DNA from: Anabaena lutea FACHB-196
Lineage (GTDB): Bacteria; Cyanobacteriota; Cyanobacteriia; Cyanobacteriales; Nostocaceae
Length of the DNA stretch: 60,800 nucleotides
Direction: 5' to 3'
NCBI RefSeq assembly: GCF_014698305.1
Contig: NZ_JACJST010000031.1
Coordinates: 1-60,800 of the forward strand
Shown one piece after another: positions 37,256 through 46,776 of this stretch. Each line of letters opens with the position of its first letter. Position 1 is the stretch's first letter. The notes under the pieces are model-generated. The model saw nothing but the letters and a program-made list of their open reading frames with translations. It did not search any database and was not told the DNA's origin. Made by a program: the position numbers and the translations under genes.

Positions 37256-38065
37256 CTAATAGCTTTTTCCCAGCATTATCTTACCAACTAAAGACCGCCA
37301 TAATTTATCTGGAAGTATGGCGTGTAGGAAGAAATAAGCCTCACCGTAAGGAGAGTAACGCAGCCTTCCTGATTGATCAGTTGCTGCCCGATAAATTGTT
37401 TTTGCCACTCCTTCTGGTTCTGCTAAATAGTCATTAATCTTCTTTGTGAACTGCTGTAAATGATTGACCATTTGTGCATAGTCAGGATGGGTAGCCCAAG
37501 TTGTGCCGCGATTAAAAAAGTTGGTTTTGATGCCACCTGGTTCAATAATTTTTACCTGAATCCCAAAGGGACGTAGTTCATAGCTTAGAGACTCAGAAAG
37601 TCCGTCTACAGCCCATTTAGTGGCGTGATAAGAGGAAGTAAGCGGAAAAGCGAGACGACCACCAATTGAAGAAACATTGATGATTGTGCCTTTTCCTTGC
37701 CGGCGCAAAACTGGAATAACATTTTGGATAGTGGATACAAGCCCGAAAAAATTAGTTTGAAACTGATGCTCTAATTGCTCAGGTGTCACACCTTCCAGTG
37801 GTCCCATGAGCGCATATCCAGCATTATTGACCAAAACATCAATCTGCCCAAAATGCTCTAATGTTTCGCGGGTAGCAGAGGCAATGGTTTCCGGTTTGGT
37901 GAGATCTAGATGGGGATAGATCACGTTCTTTTCTTCTGCCCAATTATCAGCCTTATTGAGCGATCTCATCGTTGCTGAAACATTCCAGCCTTTCTGGAGG
38001 AAATACTTGGCTGTTGCTTCACCAATACCACTGGAAGCACCTGTAATTAAAACCGTTTTACTCAT
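37256..38065 (-). CDS. Short-chain dehydrogenase/reductase under MerR control
   Basis: This is a classical SDR. The cofactor motif is TGASSGIGEATAKYF (8-22). LVNNAGYALMGPLE is the structural motif. NVSSIGG and SYHATK carry the catalytic Ser, Tyr and Lys (SSYHATKWAVDGLSESL). Length 269. It reduces or oxidises an unknown carbonyl compound. The gene is divergent from a MerR-type regulator and its promoter carries the regulator's dyad between -35 and -10 boxes 20 bases apart. It is therefore likely to be induced by a small-molecule or oxidative signal sensed by that regulator. Confidence 0.88.
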   Translation of the reverse strand: MSKTVLITGASSGIGEATAKYFLQKGWNVSATMRSLNKADNWAEEKNVIYPHLDLTKPETIASATRETLEHFGQIDVLVNNAGYALMGPLEGVTPEQLEHQFQTNFFGLVSTIQNVIPVLRRQGKGTIINVSSIGGRLAFPLTSSYHATKWAVDGLSESLSYELRPFGIQVKIIEPGGIKTNFFNRGTTWATHPDYAQMVNHLQQFTKKINDYLAEPEGVAKTIYRAATDQSGRLRYSPYGEAYFFLHAILPDKLWRSLVGKIMLGKSY

Positions 38066-38106
38066 CGTTGCCTTTTAGAAAATCAAATTTTGCTATTTAT
38101 ACAGGT

Positions 38107-38138
38107 ATCTTAAACTGTGGAGTATAGTCCGCAGTCAA
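38107..38138 (-). promoter_or_regulatory. MerR-type promoter and operator of the SDR gene
   Basis: Reading the minus strand, TTGACT (38133-38138) and TAAGAT (38107-38112) are 20 bases apart, the long spacer of MerR-activated promoters. Inside lies a dyad, on the plus strand ACTGTGGA (38114-38121), six bases, TCCGCAGT (38128-38135), with one mismatch. The regulator gene starts 27 bases away. Confidence 0.8.
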
Positions 38139-38161
38139 GTAAGATATTTGAGGTTGCTGTG

Positions 38162-38566
38162 ATGTTGATTGGTGAACTGTCCCAGAAAACGGGGCTATCG
38201 AAGGACACTATCCGTTTTTACGAAAAAATAGGCTTAATCGCTGCCGGTGATAAGCCTGCTGGAACCAGAATCTACAAAGAATACAATGCAGAGACGGTAG
38301 AACGTCTTTTTTTAATCAACCAGGGAAAAGGACTCGGATTTACTCTGAGTGAGATCAAACAGCTAATTGATCAATGGGGAAGTGATGCCATGCCTCAAAG
38401 CGAACAAATCAAAACCATTGAGCGCAAACTCACCGAAATTGATCACAAGATACAACAAATGAATAATATCAAATCTTACTTGGCTGCTAAATTAGGTAAG
38501 CTAAAGCAAGGAAATAATGAATATATCCCACCTGCAACATCCAGACAAATTAACTCTGAGAACTAA
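38162..38566 (+). CDS. MerR-family transcription regulator
   Basis: The winged helix-turn-helix front is complete: MLIGELSQKTGLSKDTIRFY, EKIGLIAAGDKPAGTRIYKE, and GLGFTLSEIKQLIDQWG. A coiled-coil dimer helix follows (about 80-120). The protein ends soon after, with no cysteine in the usual effector loop, so it does not look like a metal sensor of the CueR/ZntR type. The start at 38162 is preferred. The longer frame from 38117 begins inside the operator. It is transcribed divergently from the SDR gene and very likely controls it and itself. Length 135. Confidence 0.88.
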   Translation: MLIGELSQKTGLSKDTIRFYEKIGLIAAGDKPAGTRIYKEYNAETVERLFLINQGKGLGFTLSEIKQLIDQWGSDAMPQSEQIKTIERKLTEIDHKIQQMNNIKSYLAAKLGKLKQGNNEYIPPATSRQINSEN

Positions 38567-38610
38567 ATTATTTGCGTTATCTTAGGTCTGGAATATAAGA
38601 GTAATTAATA

Positions 38611-39639
38611 ATGATGAAAAAATGGCTTTGGCTAATGTTAGTGATCTTGGTTGCAATAGCTGTGATGGACATTAGCGGTGCTTTCCAGCAACCTGAAATT
38701 TTACCTATTGTTGAAAATACTCCCATAGAAAAACCCCAATCCCAGCCAGAACCGCAGAATAATAATACTAATACTAATACTCTATTGGTGTCTGCTGATC
38801 AGCTTTTGGCACATCTTCAAAAGTTGAATTTTCAGCGATTTACAACAAAAGAGAGATTTAATACCCGCACTTATATTACAACTGAATTAAGGAAATTCGG
38901 CTGGAAACCGCAAATAGAAAAATTTCCTACAGGTGTAAATATTTTTACTCAACGACAGGGAACTGACAAAGCTGCTGGTGCAATTCTCATCGCTGCCCAT
39001 TATGATAGCGTTGAATTTTCTTCTGGTGCAGATGATAACGCCACGGGTGTAGCTGTGGTATTAGAAGTTGCCAGACTTTTCGCTGACTATCCCACATCTA
39101 GAACATTGCAGTTAGCTTTTTTTGACAAGGAAGAAGCAGGACTTTTAGGTAGTCAAGCTTTTGTCAAGCAAAAAGCACGTATATCAAATCTGCGGGGTGT
39201 AATTGTCATGGATATGGTGGGTTATGCTTGTTACACTGCTGGATGTCAGAAATATCCGACTGGATTACCTGTAACTCCACCTAGCGATAAAGGCGATTTT
39301 TTAGCAGTAGTAGGTGATATGGAACATCTACCTTTATTGAATGCTTTTAGCAACCCTAATCAAAATCTACCAGCAGTACTGACATTACCTGTACCTTTCA
39401 AAGGTGTGTTGACACCGGATACTTTACGTAGTGATCATGCACCATTTTGGTATCAAGGTGTAGGTGCTGTATTAGTGACAGATACTGCTAATCTGCGTAG
39501 TCCTAATTACCACCAACCCAGTGATTTACCCAAAAATATCGATCGCTCTTTTTTCACAGGTTCGGCGCAAATTATTGTCAACGCTGCTACTACTTTGTTA
39601 GAAACAACGGCTGTTTTGACAACTCCATCAGCGACTTAA
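38611..39639 (+). CDS. M28-family zinc peptidase, membrane-anchored
   Basis: An N-terminal helix (WLWLMLVILVAIAVMDIS, 4-21) anchors or exports the protein. The peptidase domain has the co-catalytic zinc ligands of family M28: His in AAHYDSVEFSSG, Asp in GADDNATGVAVV, the Glu pair in FFDKEEAGLLGS, Asp in IVMDMVGY, and His in SDHAPFW. All are present, so it should be an active aminopeptidase or glutaminyl cyclase-like enzyme acting outside the cytoplasm. Length 342. It ends 4 bases into a convergent small gene. Its upstream neighbour MerR is 45 bases away and probably not functionally linked. Confidence 0.88.
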   Translation: MMKKWLWLMLVILVAIAVMDISGAFQQPEILPIVENTPIEKPQSQPEPQNNNTNTNTLLVSADQLLAHLQKLNFQRFTTKERFNTRTYITTELRKFGWKPQIEKFPTGVNIFTQRQGTDKAAGAILIAAHYDSVEFSSGADDNATGVAVVLEVARLFADYPTSRTLQLAFFDKEEAGLLGSQAFVKQKARISNLRGVIVMDMVGYACYTAGCQKYPTGLPVTPPSDKGDFLAVVGDMEHLPLLNAFSNPNQNLPAVLTLPVPFKGVLTPDTLRSDHAPFWYQGVGAVLVTDTANLRSPNYHQPSDLPKNIDRSFFTGSAQIIVNAATTLLETTAVLTTPSAT

Positions 39640-40076
39640 TTAACCTTGGGTTTAGGAAATGTCAAAGTCCAGCTTTGAGGATTATTCATCTGAGAATATA
39701 AACCTTGAAAAATCATTTTTATAGCAATGCGACTTCTCATATAGTGCCTAATCAAATGAGTTCCTGGTTTGGCAACAATATTATTATAACTTTGGCTATA
39801 GCCAAAAGGACGAGAACAGTATTGGCGATTACCTGGAACTGTTAACATAAAAAATGGAGTTTCCTTATATTCATCAGGAACCATAAATATCCCATATACA
39901 TGATGTTCACCATGCCAAGGTTTAACAATAACCTGAGTTGCTTGGACTTGAAATTTGTTGTTTTTTAATTTCAGCACATCTACAAGACTGCAATTAGAAT
40001 CATTTACAGGCCACCAAATAAGAATAATGATTATAGAAAACAGCAGAATTAAACCATAAGTGAAGGAGCGACGCAT
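39636..40076 (-). CDS. Small exported protein of unknown function
   Basis: I do not recognise this 146-residue protein. It starts with a basic N-terminus and a hydrophobic helix (YGLILLFSIIIILIWWPV), so it is exported or membrane-anchored. The outer part holds VIVKPWHGEHHVYGIFMVPD and TVPGNRQYCSRPFGYSQSYN, with two cysteines that could pair. Its stop overlaps the stop of the M28 gene by 4 bases, tail to tail. Confidence 0.55.
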   Translation of the reverse strand: MRRSFTYGLILLFSIIIILIWWPVNDSNCSLVDVLKLKNNKFQVQATQVIVKPWHGEHHVYGIFMVPDEYKETPFFMLTVPGNRQYCSRPFGYSQSYNNIVAKPGTHLIRHYMRSRIAIKMIFQGLYSQMNNPQSWTLTFPKPKVN

Positions 40077-40438
40077 ACAGTCAAGATAATTTTGTGGGCA
40101 TGAGATTTAAATTTCTATAGGACTCCTATTTGATTTTTGTGAAAGTGTCCTGCGCTTTGCGTTTAGAAAAATCAGTACATATCTACCTCTCCTGTTCCCT
40201 ATTCCCTATTCCCTATTACCTGCCCACACAAGTAAATTCCGTAATCAAACCGGATTCCTATATATTGTCGTATTTAAATTAGACGACTATTTAGGCAATA
40301 TTAGTGGTTATTAATACCAATTTTAAATAAATTTTGTCAATGAGGTAAGATTGTTTATTGTAACTTTTAATTCAGAATAATAGTAGTCAAACACACGAAA
40401 AGCAGCTACAATCCCTTAAGTTGAGGTGCATTCTGAAA
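40077..40438. other. 362-base gap upstream of the DUF1400 gene
   Basis: It contains TTCCCTA heptamers (about 40195-40217) and an AT-rich leader. GAGGTG at 40423-40428 may be the ribosome site of the following gene. Nothing else is seen. Confidence 0.4.
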
Positions 40439-42094
40439 ATGTTTATAAAAAAAAGCTGGAAAAATATTAAGCTAGTTGCAGGTGTACTGAGTGCGATCGC
40501 ACTCACGCAACTATTGGGAGTAAACACTTCCGCGCAAGCAGCAGATCAGGTTGTGGTGCGGTATGGTGCTTTGGAAGAATCTGTCTCTCTTTCTGACTTA
40601 AAAAAGACTGCGGAAACTGGAGAATTACCTGCTAGTTTAGGGACTTACACCAAAAGATTAACCGAACAACAACGTAGTTTCCTGGTGCGGGGCTTAAAAA
40701 TTAGAGTACCTGTGAATGTCGTCACTCTCAATCGCTTACTCAATACTCAACTGGGTAACACCATTCTTAATGACATCTCTAAGGCTATAGTCCGTGAGGA
40801 TAAAGCTGGAGTTCAAGCACTCAGATCAGGTTTAATTTTAGGTGCTAGTTCGTCCCAAGGTCTATCTGTACTCAATTTTATTGCGGCTTATCCCAGTAAA
40901 CGCCTAGAAATTAGTGTACCGCAAGCGTTGACAGTAGCGCAGAGTTTGAATATGGCTTTTTGGCGGACTCAGCAGTTGATGCTGGCTATGACTCCCCGAA
41001 TTGACCCCACAAAAGTACAAGTTTCTTACTCTGTTGATCCTACACAATCGGGAAGCGCCCAAGTACAAGTACTAAACTTAAATCTGAATGATGAAAAGCG
41101 ACAACGTAATATTCCCTTAGATGTTTACTGGTCAACTGCTACAAATACTGACAAACCTGTAATTGTCTTTTCTCATGGTTTTGGTACAAATCGTACAGAT
41201 TTGCGTTATTTAGCTGAACATCTGGCTTCTCATGGTTATGTAGTCGCAGCTGTAGAACATTCTGGTAGTAATCAGACAAGCAGGGATTTAGCAGTTAAAA
41301 ATAAAACTCCGTTGCTTCAACCTCAAGAATTTGTAGATCGACCAAAAGATGTTAGCTTTGTTTTAGATGAATTAGAAAAGCTAAATCAAACGGCTGATAA
41401 CCCATTAAAAGGGAAATTAGCAACTAATAAAACTATGGTTGTCGGTTATTCTTTTGGTGGTACTACAGCTTTAGCATTGGCTGGAGGTGAGTTCCAAATT
41501 GACAGTCTCACAAAAAGCTGTGATCAGCAATCGGCTAAATTGGCTTTGCTACAAAGTTTTTTGTGTGTAGCTAAAGGATTACCGGAAAATAGCTATCAAT
41601 TACGAGATGACAGAATCAAACAGATAGTAGCCCTCAATCCTGCTACTTCTTTAGTGTTTGGTGAAACGGGTTTAACAAAGGTGCAAGTACCAACTTTAAT
41701 ATTAACAAGTTCAGCCGATAATGTTACCCCACCTTTAAGTGAACAGATTATCAGTTTTGCAAAAATTCAATCTCCTAAATGGTTGGTTGGTGCAGTTGGT
41801 GGTACTCATCTGAGTGTGATGGATGCTAGTCTGATTAAGAATAATCAGGAAAACACTAATTCATCTTTTTATGATCGGGAAGTAGTGGGTGAAAAATCCG
41901 CAGATATTCGCAAATATTTGAAAGCTATAACTTTAGCAATGGCTGCACAATTAACTCCTGAAGCCAGCAAGTATGCAGTTTTCCTGACTCCAGATTATGC
42001 TCAAATTTCTTCAACTTCACTGTTTCCATTTCGGCTAGTGAAGGAACTTCCTCGCGATGTGCTGGGGTTGACGAAAGGGTTGGGTGAAAAATAA
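40439..42094 (+). CDS. Exported alpha/beta hydrolase with DUF1400 domain
   Basis: A signal peptide (about 1-34, ending NTSAQAAD) leads to a DUF1400 region (about 35-165: VVRYGALEESVSLSDLKK, LTEQQRSFLVRGLKI). A PAF-acetylhydrolase-like alpha/beta hydrolase follows. VFSHGFGTNRTDLRYLAEHL is the oxyanion region; the nucleophile elbow is VVGYSFGGTTALALAG (GYSFGG); a late Asp region and THLSVMD carry the rest of the triad. It is an esterase or lipase in the periplasm or outside the cell. The ATG at 40439 is preferred over TTG at 40421. Length 551. Confidence 0.85.
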   Translation: MFIKKSWKNIKLVAGVLSAIALTQLLGVNTSAQAADQVVVRYGALEESVSLSDLKKTAETGELPASLGTYTKRLTEQQRSFLVRGLKIRVPVNVVTLNRLLNTQLGNTILNDISKAIVREDKAGVQALRSGLILGASSSQGLSVLNFIAAYPSKRLEISVPQALTVAQSLNMAFWRTQQLMLAMTPRIDPTKVQVSYSVDPTQSGSAQVQVLNLNLNDEKRQRNIPLDVYWSTATNTDKPVIVFSHGFGTNRTDLRYLAEHLASHGYVVAAVEHSGSNQTSRDLAVKNKTPLLQPQEFVDRPKDVSFVLDELEKLNQTADNPLKGKLATNKTMVVGYSFGGTTALALAGGEFQIDSLTKSCDQQSAKLALLQSFLCVAKGLPENSYQLRDDRIKQIVALNPATSLVFGETGLTKVQVPTLILTSSADNVTPPLSEQIISFAKIQSPKWLVGAVGGTHLSVMDASLIKNNQENTNSSFYDREVVGEKSADIRKYLKAITLAMAAQLTPEASKYAVFLTPDYAQISSTSLFPFRLVKELPRDVLGLTKGLGEK

Positions 42095-42102
42095 ATAAAC
42101 AA

Positions 42103-42129
42103 AAAAGGCTTGGAAGGGAAACCAAGCCC
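42103..42129 (-). terminator. Hairpin with T-run on the minus strand
   Basis: GGCTTGG (42109-42115) and CCAAGCC (42123-42129) form a stem, preceded by six A on the plus strand, so the T-run lies on the minus strand. It may end minus-strand transcripts from murD and, less clearly, plus-strand ones from the hydrolase. Confidence 0.6.
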
Positions 42130-42376
42130 AGACTTCACTCAGGGTAAAATATACTATATACTTTATATTTTTTAAGTAATTCAAGCATCCTCCTTAAGAC
42201 TGACATTCTCTAATTTAGTAAACAGGTTTCTGGTAAAAATCAATTATTGATTCTGATGGCTACTTAGAAATTTTACAAAAGTCTCAGCAATTATTAGTTA
42301 TTAAACGCAGATAACCGCAGATACAAGTCATAGAATCTCATTTATAATGAGATTAATCCTTTGATTTTGTAGGTAG

Positions 42377-42397
42377 GGGTTTAGCACTGCTAAACCC
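42377..42397. terminator. GGGTTTAGC hairpin after murD
   Basis: GGGTTTAGC, loop ACT, GCTAAACCC: the same element as at 27028-27048, here 18 bases after the murD stop on the minus strand. The rest of the 320-base gap (42095-42414) shows no gene. Confidence 0.55.
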
Positions 42398-42414
42398 TTA
42401 CAAATCTAGTGTTT

Positions 42415-43839
42415 TTAAATAGGAGTTTTCAGACACAATTGACGAAAATCATCGCCCCGCACTTCAAAATTAGGATATTGGTCAAAACTCGCACAAGCGG
42501 GAGATAATAACACTACTGTTGCTTGATGCTGTTTGGCTAATTCTGCTGATTTGGAAACTGCGTTTGCCATTGTTTCCACAATCTCATAATTATGATATCC
42601 TACTTCTTGCAGACGTTGCGCGAATGCAGGTGCAGCATTACCAATAAGTAAAACAGCAGCGGCTTTAGCTTGAATTTTTGCTAACCAACCTGTATCATCT
42701 CCGGGTTTGGCTTCCCCACCAGCAATGAGTATGGCTGGACTTTTCACAGATGCTAAACCAACTTCAGCAGCATCGTAGTTAGTGGCTTTGCTATCATTAA
42801 TAAAGTCAATTCCTTCCCAAGTGCAGATATGTTCTAAACGATGGGGAACACCAGGAAATTCTCTAATTGCATGAGAAATTGCTTCAATATCAATATTTGC
42901 TAATCTGGCGGCTGCTACTGACATGAGAAGATTTTGTTGGTTATGTTCTCCTACCATTCGTAAAGCGGATACTTCCACAATTTGCTTGGGTGCTGATGTG
43001 GAGTTTAACTTTTCTATTACCCAACCATCTTCAATATAAAAGCCTTTTTCCCCAATGAGGAAATCTTTACCTTTAACAGTTGTCCAATAAGCATCTTGCC
43101 ATTGATTTAAACCTATTTGACTCAAATAGGCATCATCCCCATTGAATATTTTTAGTTGAGAATTATTTAATAGCTTGGCTTTGATATTGTAGTAATTTTC
43201 TAAAGTTTTGTGGCGCGGAAGATGATCTGGTGTGAACGTTGTCCAGATTCCAATGCGGGGAGACAGGGTGACGGAAGATTCGATTTGATAACTGCTAAGT
43301 TCACCAATTATCCAATCTAGGCGATTTTGGATTTTGGATTTTGGATTTTGGATTTTGTTTTCTTCGTCGCCTTCAATTCCCATCTGGGTTAAAGCGACTT
43401 CACAAGCAGCATAACCGATGTTACCACAGGCTGGGGCGTTGAATCCTGCGGCTTGAAAAATGGCAGCAGTTAGGGCTGTGGTGGTGGTTTTACCGTTTGT
43501 ACCGGTAATTCCTACCCAGGGAATATTTTGTAAATGTCGCCAAGCGAGTTCCATTTCGCCGATAGTTTCAATTCCGAGCGATCGCGCTTTGGCTAAGATA
43601 GGAATATCCCAAGGTACTCCAGGGCTGACGACTATTAATTCGGGTAAGTGATTAGTATCGAGGTTTGGAGAATGTCCTAAGTTGACGGTAATTTTTTCAG
43701 CTGCTAGTTCTTTTTGTTGTTTAAGAAGGGTTGGGGAGGTGTTCGTATCGCTGATTTCTACCTCCCAGCCTTCCTGTTTCAACAATCTTGCCGCAGCAAC
43801 CCCGGACTTTCCCAAGCCAATAATGCAAGCTTCTGGCAT
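42415..43839 (-). CDS. murD: UDP-MurNAc-L-Ala:D-Glu ligase MurD
   Basis: MurD adds D-glutamate to UDP-MurNAc-L-alanine in peptidoglycan synthesis. The front [15 protein letters not shown] is the nucleotide-binding start. The ATP site is [12 protein letters not shown] (110-121). [10 protein letters not shown] and [12 protein letters not shown] are conserved MurD motifs. Length 474 is slightly above the usual 440-460. The extra part includes residues 162-172 ([11 protein letters not shown]), encoded by four CCAAAAT heptamers, inserted in a loop before [11 protein letters not shown]. The insert keeps the frame and the flanking motifs are intact, so the enzyme is probably active. Confidence 0.94.
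   Translation of the reverse strand: MPEACIIGLGKSGVAAARLLKQEGWEVEISDTNTSPTLLKQQKELAAEKITVNLGHSPNLDTNHLPELIVVSPGVPWDIPILAKARSLGIETIGEMELAWRHLQNIPWVGITGTNGKTTTTALTAAIFQAAGFNAPACGNIGYAACEVALTQMGIEGDEENKIQNPKSKIQNRLDWIIGELSSYQIESSVTLSPRIGIWTTFTPDHLPRHKTLENYYNIKAKLLNNSQLKIFNGDDAYLSQIGLNQWQDAYWTTVKGKDFLIGEKGFYIEDGWVIEKLNSTSAPKQIVEVSALRMVGEHNQQNLLMSVAAARLANIDIEAISHAIREFPGVPHRLEHICTWEGIDFINDSKATNYDAAEVGLASVKSPAILIAGGEAKPGDDTGWLAKIQAKAAAVLLIGNAAPAFAQRLQEVGYHNYEIVETMANAVSKSAELAKQHQATVVLLSPACASFDQYPNFEVRGDDFRQLCLKTPI
43324..43356. repeat. CCAAAAT heptamer repeat inside murD
   Basis: On the plus strand, four ATTTTGG units run in seven-base register (murD coding strand CCAAAAT). This unit is otherwise found in spacers of this window (for example 6276-6350 and 18646-18679). 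Here it is translated in frame. Confidence 0.85.
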
Positions 43840-43919
43840 AGACTGTGTAGCATCCCTGGTTAAGCTACTTTATGTTAACCCGAATTGGTAAAAATTACAC
43901 CAGTTTTTGTTGCTTTATG

Positions 43920-46070
43920 CTACAGATTTTTCACAATCGCCCCAAAATCAGCTAAAACACGGGCATGATTTCGGAGTAATCCCAGCAAATTTAACCGATT
44001 TCGCTTGATGTTTGCATCTGAGTCCATGACTAAAACGCTATCTTCACCATCAAAAAATTTACTCACGGTAGGCGCAATTTTTTCCAGTGCGGCTATTAAC
44101 AGTTGATAATTGCGGGTTTGTTGTGCTGCTTGAGTTTGTGGAACTAATTCTACTAGGGCGTGATAGAATGCTTGTTCAGAAGACTTTTGGAAGAGTTCTG
44201 GTTTTACAAGGGATTGTGGTTCTAGCTGTTGAAAGTCTAAATCTCCCTGTGCTGCGAGACGGGTAGAACGGTTAACGGTTTCGTAGATTTTATCTAATGT
44301 ACCGTCTTTGCGGATTTGTTGTAAATAGAGAGCGCGATCGCGTACTTCTAATAAATCCTGTAAAGCGCGTTCTGTGTATTCTGGGTCATTTTCTCCCAAT
44401 ACAGCATTTACCAAATCATAATCTAGCTGTTTTTCTTCTTGTAATAAGGTGCGGATACGTTGTAAGAAAAATTCTTGCAAGTTGGAAATTAAGGATTTCG
44501 CATCTTTGTGAAAAGTGGTGGCAAAATTTGTAGCTATTTGCTCAATTAGATGCACTAAATTAATTTGCAAATTTGCAAACCAAGCTATTTTGACTATGGA
44601 ATTAGCCGCACGACGTAAAGCAAAAGGATCAGATGAACCTGTGGGAATTAAACCTAAACCAAAGATACTCACTAAAGTATCTAATTTATCAGCTAAACTG
44701 ACAACTTGACCTGTGAGAGTTGCGGGTAAGATATCACCTGCACCTGTGGGTAAATAATGTTCAAAAATCGCTTTGGCAACTTCGCTATTTTCTCCACTGG
44801 CTAAGGCGTATTTTTCTCCCATAATTCCTTGCAATTCTGGGAACTCATACACCATTTGCGTGACTAAATCTGCTTTACATAATAATGCGGCTTTGTGAAT
44901 ATTCTCGCTTGTTGCTGCATCTAATTGTAATTGGTTGCTGATTTGTCCAGCAATATTCACTATTCTATCTACTTTGGTACGGACAGAACCTAACTCTTCT
45001 TGGAAAGTGACTTTTTCTAATTGGGGTAAATAGCTTTCTAAAGGTTTAGCTAAATCAGCTTCATAGAAAAATCTGCCATCTGCTAAACGCGCCCGAATTA
45101 CTCTTTCATTCCCGACAGAAATAATATCTGATTTGGCGGGATCACCGTTAGAAATTGTGATGAAATTTGGCAACAATTCATTATGATCGTCATTTTTGAA
45201 GATGGGAAAATAACGTTGGTGCGTAACCATCACTTCTGTAATTACTTCAGTTGGTAATTGCAAAAATTCTGGTTCAAATTTACCGATAACTGCGGAAGGA
45301 TATTCAACAAGATTGATGATTTCTGCTAATAAATCTGGGTAAAGAACTGTATGTCCACCTGCTGTTTGGGCTGCGGCTTGGACTTTTTGGGTGATGACTT
45401 TTTCCCGTTCTTCAGGAATGACAGTCACAAAAGCAGAACGGAGAGTATTTACATATTCTGTAGGGTGGGAAATGCTGACAGGTTCGGGATGTAAAACGCG
45501 ATGTGCTTGAGAAATGCGATCGCTCTTCACAGTCTTTTCGCCATTCTTTAATTCTAACGGCAAAACGTCCCCATCTAACAAAGCTACCAACCAACGAATG
45601 GGGCGAGAAAATCTTTCATCTCCGCTTCCCCAACGCATTAACCGCTTTCCTTCCAAATTCCAAACCCACTGGGGAACCAATTCTGTTAAAATTTCCGCAA
45701 CAGGACGGCCAGCAGTCTTTTTCTGAACAAAGACAAAATCCCCTTTCTCTGTGGGACGAATTTCTAAAGCTGTGATTTCCACACCTTGTTTTTTAGCAAA
45801 ACCTATTGCTGCTGGTGTGGGTTGACCATCTTTAAAAGCTGCTTGTGCGGGTGGTCCCTTGATTTCTTCTTCCTTGTCTGGTTGTTGAGACGGTAAACCG
45901 GTGATTAAAACCGCTAACCTTCGAGGAGTTCCATAAACCTCAACCGCTTCTGGAGTCAGACTATTTGCTTCCAGACTTTGGGGAATGCGCGATCGCCATT
46001 GTATGATGGCATTACGCAAAAAACTTGCAGGTAGTTCTTCTGTACCAACTTCTAATAAAAATGCAGGCAT
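43920..46070 (-). CDS. glyS: Glycyl-tRNA synthetase beta subunit
   Basis: This is the beta chain of the alpha2-beta2 glycyl-tRNA synthetase. It starts with [19 protein letters not shown], the family signature, and continues with [14 protein letters not shown] and [20 protein letters not shown]. The middle has [12 protein letters not shown] and [20 protein letters not shown], and the end has the anticodon-binding part with [18 protein letters not shown]. Length 716 is normal. The alpha subunit gene (glyQ) is not nearby. The spacing to murD is 80 bases on the same strand, so the two may be co-transcribed, though their functions are unrelated. Confidence 0.95.
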   Translation of the reverse strand: MPAFLLEVGTEELPASFLRNAIIQWRSRIPQSLEANSLTPEAVEVYGTPRRLAVLITGLPSQQPDKEEEIKGPPAQAAFKDGQPTPAAIGFAKKQGVEITALEIRPTEKGDFVFVQKKTAGRPVAEILTELVPQWVWNLEGKRLMRWGSGDERFSRPIRWLVALLDGDVLPLELKNGEKTVKSDRISQAHRVLHPEPVSISHPTEYVNTLRSAFVTVIPEEREKVITQKVQAAAQTAGGHTVLYPDLLAEIINLVEYPSAVIGKFEPEFLQLPTEVITEVMVTHQRYFPIFKNDDHNELLPNFITISNGDPAKSDIISVGNERVIRARLADGRFFYEADLAKPLESYLPQLEKVTFQEELGSVRTKVDRIVNIAGQISNQLQLDAATSENIHKAALLCKADLVTQMVYEFPELQGIMGEKYALASGENSEVAKAIFEHYLPTGAGDILPATLTGQVVSLADKLDTLVSIFGLGLIPTGSSDPFALRRAANSIVKIAWFANLQINLVHLIEQIATNFATTFHKDAKSLISNLQEFFLQRIRTLLQEEKQLDYDLVNAVLGENDPEYTERALQDLLEVRDRALYLQQIRKDGTLDKIYETVNRSTRLAAQGDLDFQQLEPQSLVKPELFQKSSEQAFYHALVELVPQTQAAQQTRNYQLLIAALEKIAPTVSKFFDGEDSVLVMDSDANIKRNRLNLLGLLRNHARVLADFGAIVKNL

Positions 46071-46247
46071 AAGTCACTAATTTTCGTCAGTCAATTCCAC
46101 CAGTTTACCTTGTCATTAGGCTGAAGTATGGGTTGTAGAACAGATGTGGCGGAATTTTATTTGCACTAAAACCTCAAAATCGAAATGATGTGAATTTCTG
46201 TATAATCCAGACGGTTGACATTTACATCATCTGTCAGAATCAGGATT

Positions 46248-46350
46248 GTAGGGTGGGTTAGCGACAGCGTAACCCACCAAAATCATCAACCACCTATTCT
46301 CACATCTTGCACCTTCTCAATAAGGGTGCGGTGGGCAATGCCCACCCTAC
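46248..46350. repeat. 103-bp MITE-like repeat, GTAGGGTGGG ends
   Basis: GTAGGGTGGG and CCCACCCTAC are 10-base inverted ends. The left part (TTAGCGACAGCGTAACCCACC) is similar to the element at 12502-12585. The middle has GGTGCGGTGGGCAATGCCCACC. It is noncoding. Confidence 0.7.
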
Positions 46351-46411
46351 GCAATAATAAGGGTTGTAGACTTAGATTTTCGCAATAAGATGATGGTGCA
46401 AGATATGATTA

Positions 46412-46680
46412 TTAACTAAACAAGAAATTAGCACCAAACAGATTAACATTGAAGTTAGCACTATTAAACCCAGATGTACCGGATAAAGTAGCTAAATAAC
46501 TGACCAGTTCCAAAGCCAGAATTACCAATTGTTCCATCACCAATGCGTAGGAGAGTATTAGCACCTGATGTCACCACATCAATATTAGCAATTCCTGTAA
46601 ATATCAATAATCTCTAGGGTGTCCCCCACTGCGTACGCGTAGTTACCCACAACTGTCACATCATATGCATAACTTACAGC
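46412..46680 (-). pseudogene. Relic of an LVIVD-repeat secreted protein with C-terminal tail
   Basis: On the minus strand the first piece reads SYAYDVTVVGNYAYAVGDTL then EIIDI, a good LVIVD beta-propeller repeat. Later pieces read ANIDVVTSGANTLLRIGDGT and, after a frameshift, ATLSGTSGFNSANFNVNLFG and ANFLFS with a stop at 46412-46414. These match the C-terminal ends of large cyanobacterial LVIVD/RTX-like surface proteins. At least two frame changes separate the pieces and the rest of the gene is missing. It is dead DNA of a once large secreted protein. Confidence 0.6.
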
Positions 46681-46696
46681 GGTTCTCGGTTGAATG

Positions 46697-46776
46697 CAAT
46701 ATAATCTAGGGCGGGGAAACCCCGCCCCTACGGGCTTAAACAACTGTATCTCATAACAGCAGAAAGCGCTGTATAT
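46697..46776 (-). repeat. Dispersed repeat with GC-rich hairpin, copy B
   Basis: This is an inverted homologue of 19804-19884 (shared ATATACAGCGCTT.CTGCTG, TTATGAG, and the GGGCGGGG/CCCCGCCC hairpin, with scattered changes). It directly abuts the stop codon of the P-type ATPase gene, where the hairpin could end or protect its transcript. Confidence 0.78.

Noticed and set aside
38162-38566. Metal-sensing MerR as regulator of the P1B-4 ATPase
   Set aside because: It lacks effector-loop cysteines, sits 10 kb away and its own operator differs from the ATPase dyad.
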